From: Lobulomyces angularis
Taxonomy: Eukaryota; Chytridiomycota; Chytridiomycetes; Lobulomycetales; Lobulomycetaceae
Assembly: GCA_027604685.1 (NCBI GenBank)
Contig: JADHYX010000013.1
Span: 60,064 to 124,063 of the forward strand
Direction: 5' to 3'
DNA: 64,000 nucleotides
Shown: piece by piece, positions 47,701 to 59,836 of the stretch
How the letters are laid out: each line of letters opens with the position of its first letter
How positions within the stretch are numbered: the first letter of the stretch is position 1
The notes under the pieces: generated by a model
What the model was told of the DNA's origin: nothing
Seen by the model: the letters and a program-made list of their open reading frames with translations, nothing else
The model's database searches: none
Translations under genes and position numbers: made by a program

Positions 47701-48036
47701 AAAAAAAGAACAAAAGTGAATTTTAATTTTAAAAAAATAAAATTCACAAAAAATCAATGCTATATTCTTACCTTTGATGTTAAAGCATTTTTTATTAGCA
47801 AGGCAGAACCTGTTTTTATATAGGTATCTATTTCTGTGTTTAATAAATTCTATAGAAAAAAAAAAAAATTCATTAAAAAACAAGGGTTTTCAAATTTTTA
47901 CTGTTGATAGATTAATTAAAAAGCCAGATAAATCATTGCTTTGAAAAGAATCCAGTTGCTGTTGAGCATTTTGTCTAATATTATGATCTGGAGATTGCGA
48001 AGCTTTAATGGTTTCAATTAAATTCATTTGGGTCAT
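44779..48036 (-). CDS. KAP95: importin beta-1 (karyopherin beta)
   Basis: Nuclear import receptor that carries importin-alpha/cargo through the pore and releases it on RanGTP. About twelve exons on the minus strand make a HEAT-repeat superhelix of roughly 860 residues. Start MTQMNLIETIKASQSPDHNI (ATG 48034-48036), then GTAAAQAIAAVAGIELPVSQ and WLELIPGLL, both typical. The acidic loop inside MTKKEDDDDEDEWNVSMAAS (HEAT 8) is the expected one, followed by WRFRESAVMAFGCILEGP, VKDTTAWCLGKICE and PPRVAVNACWALLSISSL. The C-terminal part has FLRYMDPFSEFLYAALQNHE, CFGDIALAIGGNFENYLG, VEAYVGIVQGMKSGNN and an Arg/Gln/Lys-rich end (VREIKKRQQN, TGA 44779-44781). Family assignment is secure; individual small-exon joins are less so. 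Confidence 0.95.
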
Positions 48037-48279
48037 TCACTTCAATATTTTAAAAAATAGACTAAAAAATAATAAAAATTAATACCGAAAAATTTAAAAT
48101 AGGTTTAAATTTGAAATGTAAAAAAGTTACTTTGATTGTATAAAAAAAAAATTGATTTAAATCTAAATTTTGGAATATTAACTGAAAAATAAAATATATT
48201 TTTTTTGATAAATTTTGGTGTCACATCACCTTTTACCATTGAAAACGCAGTAACACAAAATTGAACTTGAAAGTGAAAG

Positions 48280-49235
48280 AATGTGTATGTTGAATACTTA
48301 CAAATTGGTATAAAGGTATTTCCGGCTTGCAGGTGTTGGGTGTTGCTTGTCTACCGTCACTTTGCTTCAACAACTTACGAAAAAAGTCCTTTTGTATTTC
48401 AACTTGGTTGGAGACTACTGGTAAATCAGAAATTTTACTTCACAAGATTTCATTTAGTTAAAAACCAAATGCCCAACACAACTTATTAATAAAAACCTTA
48501 ACTGAATTAAAGTCAAAATCATCTTGCAACAACTCATGATCCAACGACCCTTAAACCTTTTTTCAAAAAAACCAATCAAACAATCCCTTCATATTTTTTT
48601 CAAACTAAATTTTAACCAAACATACAGCATTAGCAAAGCTTAGTAAAATTATTTTCTATGACAATCAAAAAAAATAGAATTGCAAAAATAATAAAAATTA
48701 AATTGCAAATAAAATTAAAATATATGAATTTGAATTTTAGAAAGTTCTTCTGGAGGCTTTGATAAAGCATTGAGGTATGGTGTAAGTTCCCATTTTCGTG
48801 TGAGAATTTTAACAATTTAGAAATTAATGGCAGTAAAATGTTGAGTATTTAATTTTTTTTTTCAAGTATTATATCAAAAAGTGAAGAGTTTTTAAACCAC
48901 AATTTTTTTTCTAATAATAGAATTGTAAACCGTGAATACAACCAATGTGTGTTTTTGTGAGACAAAAAAGTTTCCTTACAATCTGTAACGGTTATTGTTA
49001 TGATTTACAATTTTTATCTGTAATTATCACTATCTGAACAATAGAATACGGGATAGTTTCAATGGTGTCCAATATCTGTTATTAGATCAATAAATCAATT
49101 CCTTGTCTTCACCAAATTTTGCTATCCTAATTAAGTGGTCGTTACAGCCAAATAAATTTACTTCTTCTTCTGGAATGGAAACACATTTACCAGATATCAC
49201 ACCTGCTTCAACAATGTCAACAACACCTATTCGTC
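48280..49235 (-). pseudogene. decayed coding-like region
   Basis: Several minus-strand stretches read like protein but are out of frame with each other and have no start. They are 49085-49229 (VVDIVEAGVISGKCVSIPEE then EVNLFGCNDHLIRIAKFGED), about 48730-48830 (KWELTPYLNALSKPPEELSK), about 48500-48560 (SLDHELLQDDFDFNS) and 48290-48445 (SNQVEIQKDFFRKLLKQSDG then RQATPNTCKPEIPLYQF with a GTAAGT after it). They could be exons of one real but unrecognised gene with small introns, or a pseudogene with frameshifts. I found joins for none of them. The remaining spacer 49236-49721 shows nothing. Confidence 0.35.
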
Positions 49236-49721
49236 AACCCAACAAAAATTTTTACAGAAACGATAATTTTTTATACCATGTTCAAAAGCTTTGAATAACT
49301 TGCAATATTTCTGGCTTCATGTTACCAACAATAAAGAATAAAAATCCAAGAAATATAAATCATAGGAAACTAAACCTCAGTTATTCGATTCATAGAAAAA
49401 ATTTGAATCAACTTTTTTCAATGAAAACGACTCTTTTTTCATAATACAAAAAAGTTGGAATTGTCGAATCTAAAAAGGTGTGCTGGTGTGCAACTGCAAG
49501 TTTTTTTTTTCCATAAAGAATAAAAAGATTTTTCATCTAATCTAATGCCCTTAAAGGTCATTCATTATTTTATAAGTGGCAACAACCAAATAACCTGTTC
49601 ATAATGATTAGTAGCAATGCTACAGAGCTTTGACTAAATATTTTAGAGTAATTTATTTGAAAGTACTAAAAAATACTACATAAAAACTATAAAGCTGTGT
49701 CATAAAATATCTTAATTAGCG

Positions 49722-51653
49722 CGACTTTTACAGCCTCCAGGCAAAAGATACCGAAACTTGATTGGATTATTCCTAATAAATTCTGGAACATGGCTGGCAC
49801 CTCTAAACGCACCTTGAAGTTAGAGAAAAATTCAACAAATTATATTACCTAAGGCTTCTTATAGAACTCCATTGTTCAAAGAGTTCAGAAAATTCTTTAG
49901 CTTGAGGTAAATAATCAAATGGATTTCTAAAAAATAGCAGTCAATATTTTTGAGAGATAATATTATTTAGTAAAATACCTTCCATCACATAATTTCTTTT
50001 CAATAGAATTTTCTTCTAGTAGTTTCATATTAAAGTTAACTCCATCAGAATGCGAGTATCCAATCATTTTTTTCTGAATATCTGCATAGAAAGTACACAA
50101 TTAACTATTTGGTAAATTTATTTTAAAGTACCTCCAATATGTCTAAAGCACCAAGAACAATGCCATCCTGCATCCCCAAGTAGTAGATCACTAAAGCAAA
50201 AATAATATAAATTTTTTTTTTTTTTAAAATCAAAAATACAATACCTTAAATAGCTGAATCTACTATGAATTTTCTCGTCATTGATTCTTCCAATAACACT
50301 GACGGTACTTTTGAAAACAAAACTAGGATATAACCTAAACTCAAAACTATAGCGGTAGCTATATTTATATGACATATTAACTGTCTATTTAAAATTTTGA
50401 GGAGCATACCTATCAAGCATTAAGTTTATTCTGGAGCCAAAATCACATTTTGTTAATAATCTAATGGAAGATGCTCTAGGAATTTCTTCTAATTCACTAA
50501 ATAAAAATAGATCTCCATCCACTGCACCTGCATCCCTTGCAGATTTAATAGTTCTACTTCTTAATTCATCTTGATATTGTTTACCTTTCATTTCAAGTAA
50601 ACAAAAATCCTCAAACTAAATAAAGTTGATATTTGTAAGAACAAACCTATTTCACAATTAAGAAAAAACTTACAACAACGTATTCAATTTTGTCAAGAAA
50701 TCTTCGAAAATTATTTTCTCGCATACTTTGCTTAAATAGTAGTTCCTTTGGCCTATTTTTAGTTGTGCTAAAAAATAATAAAGATTGACATCATTAAAAA
50801 TACACGATACATACCAAGGAACTTCAATAATTACAAATTTATCTATAACATCATATAATTCATTTAATCTAACTTCTAATAAGTCTAACTCAAAACTAAA
50901 TAAAAAAACGTCAAAAACTTTAATCTTATTATTTACATATTTCACATTATTGAAATAATTTTCTCTTGGATTAAAATTATGTAATTTACAAAACACTTGG
51001 GGATCACTTAAATTATTTGGAAATCCCAGATTATTAATTATTTTCCATCTGTCGATTTCACTTTTATATTCTAAAAAAAAAATTAAATTTTTTACCGTAT
51101 TAAACTTAATTTTTTTCTTACGTTGATCCCAAAGTGGTCTTGATCCATAAATGGCGTAATGAACAATTAACCACCAATTCCAAAAGCAAAACAAAATAAA
51201 TGTCGGAATTAAAATAAGTCTTAATAATATGAAAAATTAAAGTTAAAAAATAAAATGGATCTATTTTATTTATTCAAATTTACTTTGATTTTCGAATTAT
51301 CTTAACCGGTATGCAGCAAAATTGGTAAGGTATAGACAGCAGCATTTCAGTAATCATTTCTTTACAAAATTAAAAAAGTAAAAAACTTGTGATTAAAAAA
51401 ATGACATGACCATTAACTAAATACCACATGCATGCCATAATAATTTTAACTTTGATATTTTTTTTACAGTTTCTATTCTGTTGGTTCTTTGCTGTGAAGA
51501 ACTTCTGGAAAGATTTCTATCACTATTATTTCTCTGTTGAGAATGTTGTCTTCTTTCAATATTAACACCACCAGGTATTTCTAATGTCGTTAACCTTTGA
51601 TTTCTATGGTCTCTTAAGTCCATTAAAGGAATGTCTTCGTTGACTTCATTCAT
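49722..51653 (-). CDS. GT17 family N-acetylglucosaminyltransferase, type II membrane protein
   Basis: GT17 enzymes (MGAT3 family) transfer beta-1,4-GlcNAc in the Golgi. About nine exons on the minus strand. Exon 1 (MNEVNEDIPLMDLRDHRNQR to LLWHACG) gives a Ser/Arg-rich cytosolic tail. A second exon (about 51295-51370, EMITEMLLSIPYQFCC) is needed to keep phase. The third supplies the single TM LILIPTFILFCFWNWWLIVH. Lumenal hallmarks follow: VFDVFLFSFELDLLEVRLNE, LYDVIDKFVIIE, then RARDAGAVDGDLFLFSELEE-IPRA, where the usual DxDE is changed. Then YRYSFEFRLYPSFVFKSTVS, LLLGDAGWHCSWCFRHIGDI, KMIGYSHSDGVNF, and RYLLPGGCKSRAN at the end. The membrane topology and family are clear; the start of the catalytic part is fixed by conserved VFD-F. 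Confidence 0.82.
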
Positions 51654-52534
51654 TTAGAATCTTTTTTACAATTTAAATATTCTGGATAATTTCTCAAAAA
51701 AAGTAAAATTAGAAAAAAAAAAAAATGATTGTTCAAATATTAAGGACTTAAGTAAAAACAATATGATTTTTGGTCGAAAGAACGTGATAAACTTAAGATA
51801 AGTAACAGCGCTACCATGGCGGTTACATGACCGACGACACTCTTTGACTAAGATAAATAATGTTCATATGAATTAACTATGAGAACAATTTAACAGAATA
51901 ATTTTTGTTTAAATGACACTCTATTTTTGGAATAAAGTCAACCACTTTTTTTGCCTTAGAGTAGATATCGTTTATACATGGCTTTTTAATAACAAAATTA
52001 GGTATTTTTTGAACTCCAAAATATCAAACTGAATTTGACGCAAAGAATATTTGATTTGGATTTATTTGAAATTACAACAAAAATTAATACTGTTGTTGAT
52101 GTAATGTTCTTTCCGAATGCAAGTTCATGGAACGCAGAAGCAGTATCGTCACTATCGTTTGATAAAGTTTTAGTAATTATCACATTCAATAGAGGCTTTG
52201 GAAGTTTTGTTGCGAAACCCAAGATGTAAAAAAACAGCAAGTTGTCATTGTGACAGACTCACACAGTCACAGTTCATTGAGTCCAACCATTATCTTCTAT
52301 TGCCTATATTCTTACTGTAATTTTAATATATTAGATGTTCTGTTACTTAGCGGCATTTAAAAGTTTTTCTCTGTTTTCTAACAATGGTTTACGCCTGCTT
52401 TGCCAAACTTTCTTAATTGCAGAAGACACCTTCAATATTTTTAAAGTTAGCCTTAACATAAAATTTTTTTTTTTAAACAATTTATTGTGCATAGATTATA
52501 GAATAGATATTTTATAGAAGATTCAAAGAAAAAA
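51654..52534. other. intergenic region occupied mostly by repeat B
   Basis: Repeat B copy 2 spans 51767-52387. The flanks (51654-51766 and 52388-52534) are A/T-rich leader sequences of the diverging GT17 and TM-SH3 genes, so the repeat sits in their shared upstream region. Confidence 0.5.
51767..52387 (+). repeat. dispersed repeat B, copy 2
   Basis: Same orientation and boundaries as 28037-28612, with very few substitutions. This copy includes an extra 50-bp segment (GTAACAGCGCTACCATGGCG, then GTTACATGACCGACGAC) just inside the left end that copy 1 lacks, so copy 2 is probably the more complete one. Confidence 0.9.
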
Positions 52535-53978
52535 ATGTCCAATTTATCCACTTTTGTAACTATCATAGGGTCAGCATCAACTTTTCAAGAAAGCAGTAGC
52601 ACTTTAATAAATCAACTGGAAACACTTCAACCTACTATATTTCAAGAATCATCCATTTTTCTCTCCACTTCTCTATTTTCAATTGCAACTATTTCTTCTA
52701 CAGAAACTGTTACAACCACATTTACAAAGAGTAAAACATCCCACTCAACAACTAATTCCAATCCATTAGGAGATGTTATTGTACCAAAATGGGATCCTAT
52801 CAACACTACTGAAACCCCTATCATTAGCAAGCAAATCGTAACCAACAATAGAGATTTAATAATTTATTCGGTGGTGGGATTTACTCTTTTACTAATTGTT
52901 TTTGGCATATTTTTGTGCATTAGAAAGAAAAATAACAAAAAAAAGGAATTATTTTTGCAATCTAAAGAGGCATTGAAGGCTGAGTTTATGGACTATGATG
53001 ACACATTTGAAAAGTCTCTACAATCTTATACGATGAAAGATGCGAAGGGTACTCAAGACAATTATGAGCCGCCTTCGCTGCAAAATGCATCTGGAGATGA
53101 ATCCAAAGACGTAAAAGAAAATAGTTTTTTCCCGGCAACTACTAGTGTGAATTCAGATTTTAGAAAACTCAATGACAAACATTATAAGAACTTTGAAAAT
53201 ATGCAGTTTGAGAACTTTGAAAATCAGGATAATTTTCAAAACATCAATTACGAAACAGTTTCATTGTCAGCTAGTGCATCATTTTCTCAATTTCAAGACC
53301 AGGGGTTATCATCAACGCATATGAATCCAAATTTTGGAAACACAATGAATAAAAACATTGTAATTGCAAATTCTGTTATTTCGCATAATAGTAGCTCTAC
53401 TAATTTTGTAAACCTTAGTGCATCTACAGATATAAATGAAATCAAGTATTTTAACACTTCTCCCAGCGACTTTAATGTGACAAATTTCAACACTAATGAA
53501 CTGGAGCTTTTCCCTCAACAAAGCACAAGTATTGTCAACTCTACCTCACATTTCCCACTCTGCGATCTAAAAGCTGAGTTACCGAATTTAGGTTGCAGCC
53601 CACTGCCCGTAACGAATAGATTGTCTCAAGTATTGGAGTTGGACAATGTTGAGTTGGCAGAACGCACTTCAAGACAGGATAGTTTGGACAGAGAAAAGCA
53701 GCCTAATAGTTTTATTGATAACCCACAGCATGACCCGGAAGTAAGAATTTTAACCGTTTTTGCCCCATATGAAGCAAAAAATTTTGATGAGATTACTTTA
53801 ATTGTTGGCGACGAAATCATTTTAGAAAAATCTTTTCAAGACGGGTAAAATATTTAAATTAAAATAAAAGTTTGATTTATTTTTTAATTTTTTTTTTTTT
53901 TTTAGATGGGGATTAGGAACAATTGCTAACCGTCCAAGCGACAGAGGAGTTTTCCCATTTTTATGTGTAAATAATTAA
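52535..53978 (+). CDS. single-pass membrane protein with C-terminal SH3 domain
   Basis: Two exons (52535-53847 and about 53907-53978) encode about 460 residues. The N-terminal 120 residues are Ser/Thr-rich, probably an O-glycosylated outer domain. One transmembrane segment (IIYSVVGFTLLLIVFGIFLC) is followed by a basic stop-transfer (RKKNNKKKE). A long Asn/Ser-rich cytosolic region follows, then an SH3 domain VRILTVFAPYEAKNFDEITL, VGDEIILEKSFQDG, W-GLGT...RGVFPFLCVNN. The ALYDY motif appears as VFAPYEA and the last strand as GVFPF. No signal peptide is obvious, so topology could be type III. This layout (Ser/Thr-rich ectodomain, TM, SH3) resembles fungal plasma-membrane sensors/adaptors such as Fus1 or Sho1-type proteins, but I do not claim orthology. 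Confidence 0.8.
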
Positions 53979-54226
53979 AACTTTCCTTTTAGAGTTTTAT
54001 TTTCATCAGAGATGTAATTTCGGAATCACTATAGTTGTTATTTATTAGTGCTAGACATTGTAAAAATAATTAAGAGTAATGTATAGTAATAGTTTAAGTC
54101 ATGTATTGTTAAATTAAAATAAAAAAAAAAAAAAGTTTACTTTTAAAAGAAAAATAATAATAATAATAAAATAAAAATAAAAAAATACTATAAAAAAATA
54201 CTAAGAAAACATAATTAAATTATAAA

Positions 54227-57200
54227 TTATGACAACTTTTTAGTTAAAACTTCCAAATCTTTTTTCAACTTCAATAATAAATCCAAATTAACCTTCAGTT
54301 CTTCACTTTTTTCTTCTTTTAACCTTCTTACAAGTAAGCCTTGCTCTAAAATTTGCTTTTCAAGTAATCTATACTCTTCAGTTTTTTTTTCTTCACTGAT
54401 TGTTACAACAACAGCCTGTTTTGAAGATGACTTTTTTTTTTTTTTATTTTCCACGGATGTTTCAGGTTGTTTGCTTCCACCATATTTTGCTTTGAAAGTT
54501 TCTTCTAACTTTTCCTCCATTCTTTTAAATAAATATTCTGCTTTGTTAACTTTGTGTCCTTCCAAAACATCATCTCCTTTATACTCTATCTCCAAAAAAT
54601 TTTCTAACTTTCTATTCGGCAAGTTCAATTGTCTACCAGAATATTGTTAGCAAAATATTTTAAATTCTACAGAATGTAAAATTACCTCAAAATACCTTCT
54701 GCAGTATTAGGAAGGTAAGGATAAATCAACGCGGAGATTAAATAAGCTAAATTTACGGCGTTAACAACCACGGTGTTGCATAAACCCCTATGATTTTCAA
54801 ATAAGTTGTTGTCCAGTTTATTATCTTGCAAGTAGGTATTTCCTTTCGTCGATATGTCCATGACACATTTTAAACCTTGTCTTAATTTTACCGCCTCTAA
54901 ACTGTGCACAAATTCCTAAAAAAAAAAGAAGAAAAAGTGTTTGAGTAAAAAATGAAATGGTAATTTTGCGAAATTACCCTTGCAGAGACATTAATGTCTT
55001 CCAAAAATTTTTTATCAGTATCATTTTGCAATCCTTTTTTTGGGATAACACTGTCATATTTAGCATTAACAAACTTTACCAACCTGTTCACAAAATTACC
55101 TTAAAAGTATAAATTATTTTTTTTAGCTTAAAAAATATTTTGTATTAATACCTAAATTGGCAAGTAATTCGTTGTTATTGGCCGCAATCAGTGCCTTCCA
55201 GGTAAATTGAGCGTCATTAGTTTCTGGTCTAATACTCAGAAGAAAGTATCTGTAAACGTCAGCAGGAACACCAGAACTTAACGCATCATTTCCAAATACT
55301 CCAACTACACAAATCATAAAAGAAAAATAAACAAAAAAATATACCCCCTTTGGATTTTGAGAATTTAGTATTTTCATACTGTAACCATTCTGTTGCATTA
55401 ATGTGATGAACAAATGTCCATGGGTCCCCAGTAGCCAAGAGTAAAGAAGGGAATACTATAGAATGAAACTGTACATTGTCTTTTCCCATAAATTCGTAAT
55501 ATTTGACATCCTTATCATTTTTCCACCATTTCTCCCAATCTTTGGTATAATTAGCAGTAATCGATGGATATCTAATCAAAAAAAATGGTACTGGAATAAA
55601 AAAAGGTTTCTTGAAAAATTACCCAATAGGAGCATCAAACCAAACATAAAACACTTTGTCCTCATAACCTTTCTTTGGCACAGAAGTTCCCCACTTTAAG
55701 TCTCTAGTGATACATCTTGGCTTAATACCTTCTTTTAACCAAGAGTTAGCTATCGCTGCTGCATTTGGAGACCATTTTCCTACAGTTGTACTATTTGAAA
55801 CAAATTCTTCACATTGAGGTTGGAGCTTTGCTAAAGAATACCATTAGTAATGAAAAAAAAAATGAACATTACCAAGATCTAGGAAAAGGTGCTTAGAATT
55901 TTTCACAACAGGGGAAGCTCCGTCAATTTTACATTTCGGATTAATCAAATCTATCGCGTCCAACAATTTTCCACATTTATCACATTGATCGCCAGCGGCA
56001 TCCTAATAATCATTAAAACAGTTTTAGATACTTGAGTTATACTTCATAGTTGCAGAGAGGGCACGTACCAGCAACAAATCTATCAGCTAAAAAGGATTTA
56101 TGTTGCTCACAATAAAGCTGAGATACAATTTTTTCACAGGTAAAGCCATTCTTATCACACTTGTTAAATATATCATGAGTAATTTCTTTTTGAAATTCAG
56201 TAGTAGTTCTTCCAAAAAAATTAAAATCTATCTCAAACCAATTGTAGATTTCTTTATGAAGCTTGAAAAATTTATCACACAATTCCTGACAAGAAACTTT
56301 TTCAGTTAAAGCTTTGGTTTCAGTTGCAGTGCCGTATTCGTCAGTTCCACAAATGTAAAGAGTATTATAGCCTTGTAAACGGCAATATCTGAAGTATTTA
56401 ACTCAAAAAAAAAATAACTTTGTTCATACCGAGCAAATACATCAGCACTTAAAATCGCACCTACAATGTTGCCTAAATGTGGAAAATTATTTACATAAGG
56501 TAGGGCACTAGTAATTAAAATATTCCTCTCCCCTTTCTTTGGAAGTCTAAAAAAAATATAAGCATATGCAACATAATAAATTGCATGTACATAATTTTTT
56601 CATGGTGGTTCAAAGAAATAACTGAAGATTTTTTGACTTTGGCCTGACTTAAATCTACGGTAGATATCGCATTATTTTTAGAATTACTTGATATATTTTC
56701 AGTTAGTTTCTATATTTGTAAAAAAAATTTGTAAATTAGCAACTTTCATATGAGAAATTTTTGATTTCTATAAGCAATTACGATTTTTTCCCATAGTTCA
56801 AAACATTTAACATAAAAAGAATCACGGTTTTTCAAATCGTACCATTTGTTAAGGTTTGTCAGACTTTTAAACTCGTTTCGCAATTTTGCGTCTTTAAAAA
56901 TTTGTTTTACATTGGAAAAAATAATAAAATCAGTAGCCAGTGAATCCTTAACAAATTTAATGCTTAATTTTTTAAATAATACTTATACCTTAACCAATAT
57001 GTTATCTTTCCCAAACTTTGATTCTAACGTTGTTAAACAGTCTTTCAAGTCGAGACTATTTTTTGGAGTAAATTTCTTATTAAAACTGGTGACCACACTA
57101 TTCAGCAATGTCTCTTCAAATTCAATTAAAGACGAGTTAGTGTCAAACTCCGATAGCAGAAACCTTTTAGTTTTAATTAAAAGAAAGAAAAATTATAAAT

Positions 57201-57413
57201 TATTTTGCATCAATCATTAGGTAATTAAACATACTTCACAGCAGAATTTGGGTTAAATAAATGTTGTTTTTCATTAATAGCGAAAAAGAAGTCATGTTCC
57301 TTCGATAATAAAAATTCATAATTAACTTTACTTTTTAACTTGTTGCTTTCTAAAGCCAAAATTAATTTAAAAACTTGCGAAGCTGAAAAGGAGGAAACTT
57401 TTAATTGATGCAT
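54227..57413 (-). CDS. methionyl-tRNA synthetase, cytosolic, with GST-like and WHEP-like ends
   Basis: Charges tRNA-Met in the cytosol. About twelve exons on the minus strand. ATG 57411-57413 opens [20 protein letters not shown], a GST-like N-terminal domain as in eukaryotic MetRS. The catalytic domain starts [20 protein letters not shown], with HLGN as the HIGH motif and [16 protein letters not shown] after it. A zinc-knuckle region has [19 protein letters not shown] and [10 protein letters not shown]. Further on: [38 protein letters not shown] and FSKSKG as KMSKS. Anticodon-binding helices follow. The C-terminus after a Lys run has [20 protein letters not shown] then EEK, like a WHEP helix pair rather than the EMAP-II domain. 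Complete and apparently functional. Confidence 0.95.
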
Positions 57414-57968
57414 TATTTTCTAAAATCACTTTCAAATTTTTTTTTTTTTAAGGATAATCAATTCAAAGAGAAGTAAAAAAAAAAAAGAATAAAATTTTAT
57501 GACAATTTAAAGCGAAGCATGACTCGCAAATGCTCAAAGAATGCCTATTATAGCCTGCTAAGTAACAGCATAATACTTTCGAAGCCATGTTTATTTAAGG
57601 AGTAGAAGTAAAAGAAGCGCTACAATCTCTCTTAATTATTTACAAAATATGATTATAGATGTATAAATTCTCACCAAAATTTACAACATTTTTGAGAAAT
57701 ATACACAGATCAATAATTGATAAAATGGTATATGGAACATAAAATCAAAATTTATTAGATCTGAATTTAAATATGAGAAGTGCTGCGTTGTAGTTAAATC
57801 ATGATTAGGAGGGAAATTTAATAAAAAATTGCAATACTAAGTTTGGTGCAGAATTTATTAATTGTAGTGTAATAACCTTAATTTTACTTTTTTGCTAATA
57901 ACAAATAACGGAATAATTAATTTTAAATAAAAATTTTTTATAATTTCATTTTAACTTCAAATTAGTTA
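57414..57968. other. divergent intergenic region
   Basis: About 555 bp between the MetRS and dioxygenase start codons, head to head. A/T-rich with A runs near 57480. No gene or named element seen. Confidence 0.4.
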
Positions 57969-58820
57969 ATGATTCCTCCCATCAATTTTCCAAAATGGCT
58001 AAAAGGTAACCGCAATTGTATCTAGTATTTGAATTCAACTATTTTTATCAAAAGAGAATAGTCACTTAATGCAGCCTCCTGTAAATAATTACTGCTTATG
58101 GAACGAGGAGGACTTCACAATTGTAAGACAATTTTGAATTTTTGTCAGTACTTAAAAATTCTCCCTTTTTTATTTAATTAATTTTTTGAAAGATGGCTGT
58201 TGGGGGACCTAGTAACTTTAAATTAACTTCATAACTAACATGTTTAATTAAATTAGATAAAAGAACGGATTATCATGTCAATCCTACCGAGGTTGTTATT
58301 TTATTTAAAAAAATTTCAACTTTTTATTTTGAATAGGAATGGTTTTTTCAACACAAAGGAGACATGCTCCTTAAAATAGTAGATGAAGGAAAAATCTTTA
58401 AAGATGTTGTAATTAAGGAAGGGGATATGTTTTTATTACCAAGTAGCCTAGTTTTTTAAAAATCTTACTTATTTTATTTTTCATAAAAATAGAGAATATT
58501 CCTCACAATCCTGTAAGATTTGCTGATACTGTAGGAATTGTAATTGAAAGAAAAAGACCGGAAGGATTTTTAGATGGTAATTGTTTTCTTTTTCAATTAA
58601 TGATGTTTTCGTAATAGCATTACGGTGGTATTGTTCTGAGTGCAAAGAGGTTGTTTACGAAGAAACATTTTTTTGTGTAAATCTAGGGGTACAATTAAAG
58701 CCGGTTATTGAAAAATTTGCAAATGATGAATCACTAAGAAAGTGCAAAAGGTGATTACCGATTTTAAAGTTTTACTTACTTTTAATTTTTAGTTGTGGCC
58801 ATGTTAACATCGCTAAATAG
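57969..58820 (+). CDS. BNA1: 3-hydroxyanthranilate 3,4-dioxygenase
   Basis: Non-haem iron, O2-dependent ring-opening enzyme of the kynurenine route to NAD. About seven small exons. The start [12 protein letters not shown] (ATG 57969) is family-like. Exons then give [40 protein letters not shown] and [15 protein letters not shown], with the iron-binding His and Glu in [13 protein letters not shown]. After this come EGDMFLLP and [20 protein letters not shown] with the third ligand His. The C-terminal rubredoxin-like zinc site has two Cys pairs, WYCSECKE and KCKSCGH, split by an intron. All key residues are present. Tail-to-tail with the eIF4E-like gene. Confidence 0.94.
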
Positions 58821-58981
58821 AGAAGTAGCTACTGTTTTATATACAGTTAACATTAGCTAACAAGTTTTACTAAGATATTCTTCTTTTTCTTACTCCTTAC
58901 AAAATAAGATTGTTGCACAGTTATGAAAAATTTTTAGTTTCTTTTCTGAGTTTTGTCATAATTTTTATATTATTATGGATG

Positions 58982-59836
58982 TTAATGCTTTGTAGTATTC
59001 CTAAAACTACTATTATCAGCCAAACTGCTATTATGTGCTTTATATTCCATTGATATTTTTTCTGGTAAATCCAATACCACCTTTAAAGTTTCTCTAAAAT
59101 AATAATAAATAATGAAAAAATAGATATATAATTACTTAATTTTATATGTGACATCCTTATTTGTGGCATCTTTATTCCACAAAGACAATATATCTTCAGT
59201 TTGACGTACCGAAATAACCGCTCCACATATTTCCTCTCCAACTTTAAACTGATCTCCAATAAGAGCTAATAATAAATTTTCCCAATACCTATAATAACAA
59301 GAAATTAACTAGATGCAATATAAAAAATACCTGCTTGCGATGCCTTTTTTTAATCTAATTATCCACTTCCCACCTTGAGGACTATCTTCCCAAATTGGTT
59401 TTAAACCTTTTTTAAACAACACTAAATCAGTAATTGGATCTAAATCTTTTGGTCTAAGAATTAAATTAAAAAAAAATTGAGATGAGTCACAGTCAAACAT
59501 TAATTAATTCTATAAAACCTTTTTAAGTAACAATAAGATTCCCAAAAAAGCTCTACAGTGTCAACAACAGAGTATTGATTTAGACTATTATTGTAATCAT
59601 CCATCTTCGAACCAGGCTGCCTTGATAGAAACCTACACATAACGAAAATTAATATCATATGTTAGAATTATTTTTTAATTGAGTCGACTTTGGCATCAAC
59701 CTCCTTACCAAAAGACCCAGTCAAATTTTAATTTATGAGATTTGTTTGAGTTATTTTCAGTGTCGTAGTTTTGAATTATATTAAGATTATTAAATTTCTT
59801 TGAAATGCTACTATTGTTTTCTTGTGTTTTAATCAT
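58982..59836 (-). CDS. class II eIF4E (4EHP/eIF4E2-like) cap-binding protein
   Basis: Binds the mRNA 5' cap; class II members usually repress or fine-tune translation. About five exons on the minus strand from ATG 59834-59836. After an Asn/Ser-rich N-terminus it reads HKLKFDWVFWFLSRQPGSK, then SVVDTVELFWESYCYLKRPK. The core ITDLVLFKKGLKPIWEDSPQ, GGKWIIRLKKGIASRYWENL and LLALIGDQFKVGEEICGAVI follows, with SVRQTEDILSLWNKDATNKD and MEYKAH near the end. Cap-stacking Trp positions (PIWED and the FDWVFW region) are present. The SRQPG insert and the WENLLLALIGDQFKVGEE run fit class II better than class I eIF4E. Stop TAA at 58982-58984. Confidence 0.9.

Noticed and set aside
54120..54200. TAATAATAATAA microsatellite-like run after the TM-SH3 gene
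   Set aside because: Short and typical of the base composition here; no sign of function.
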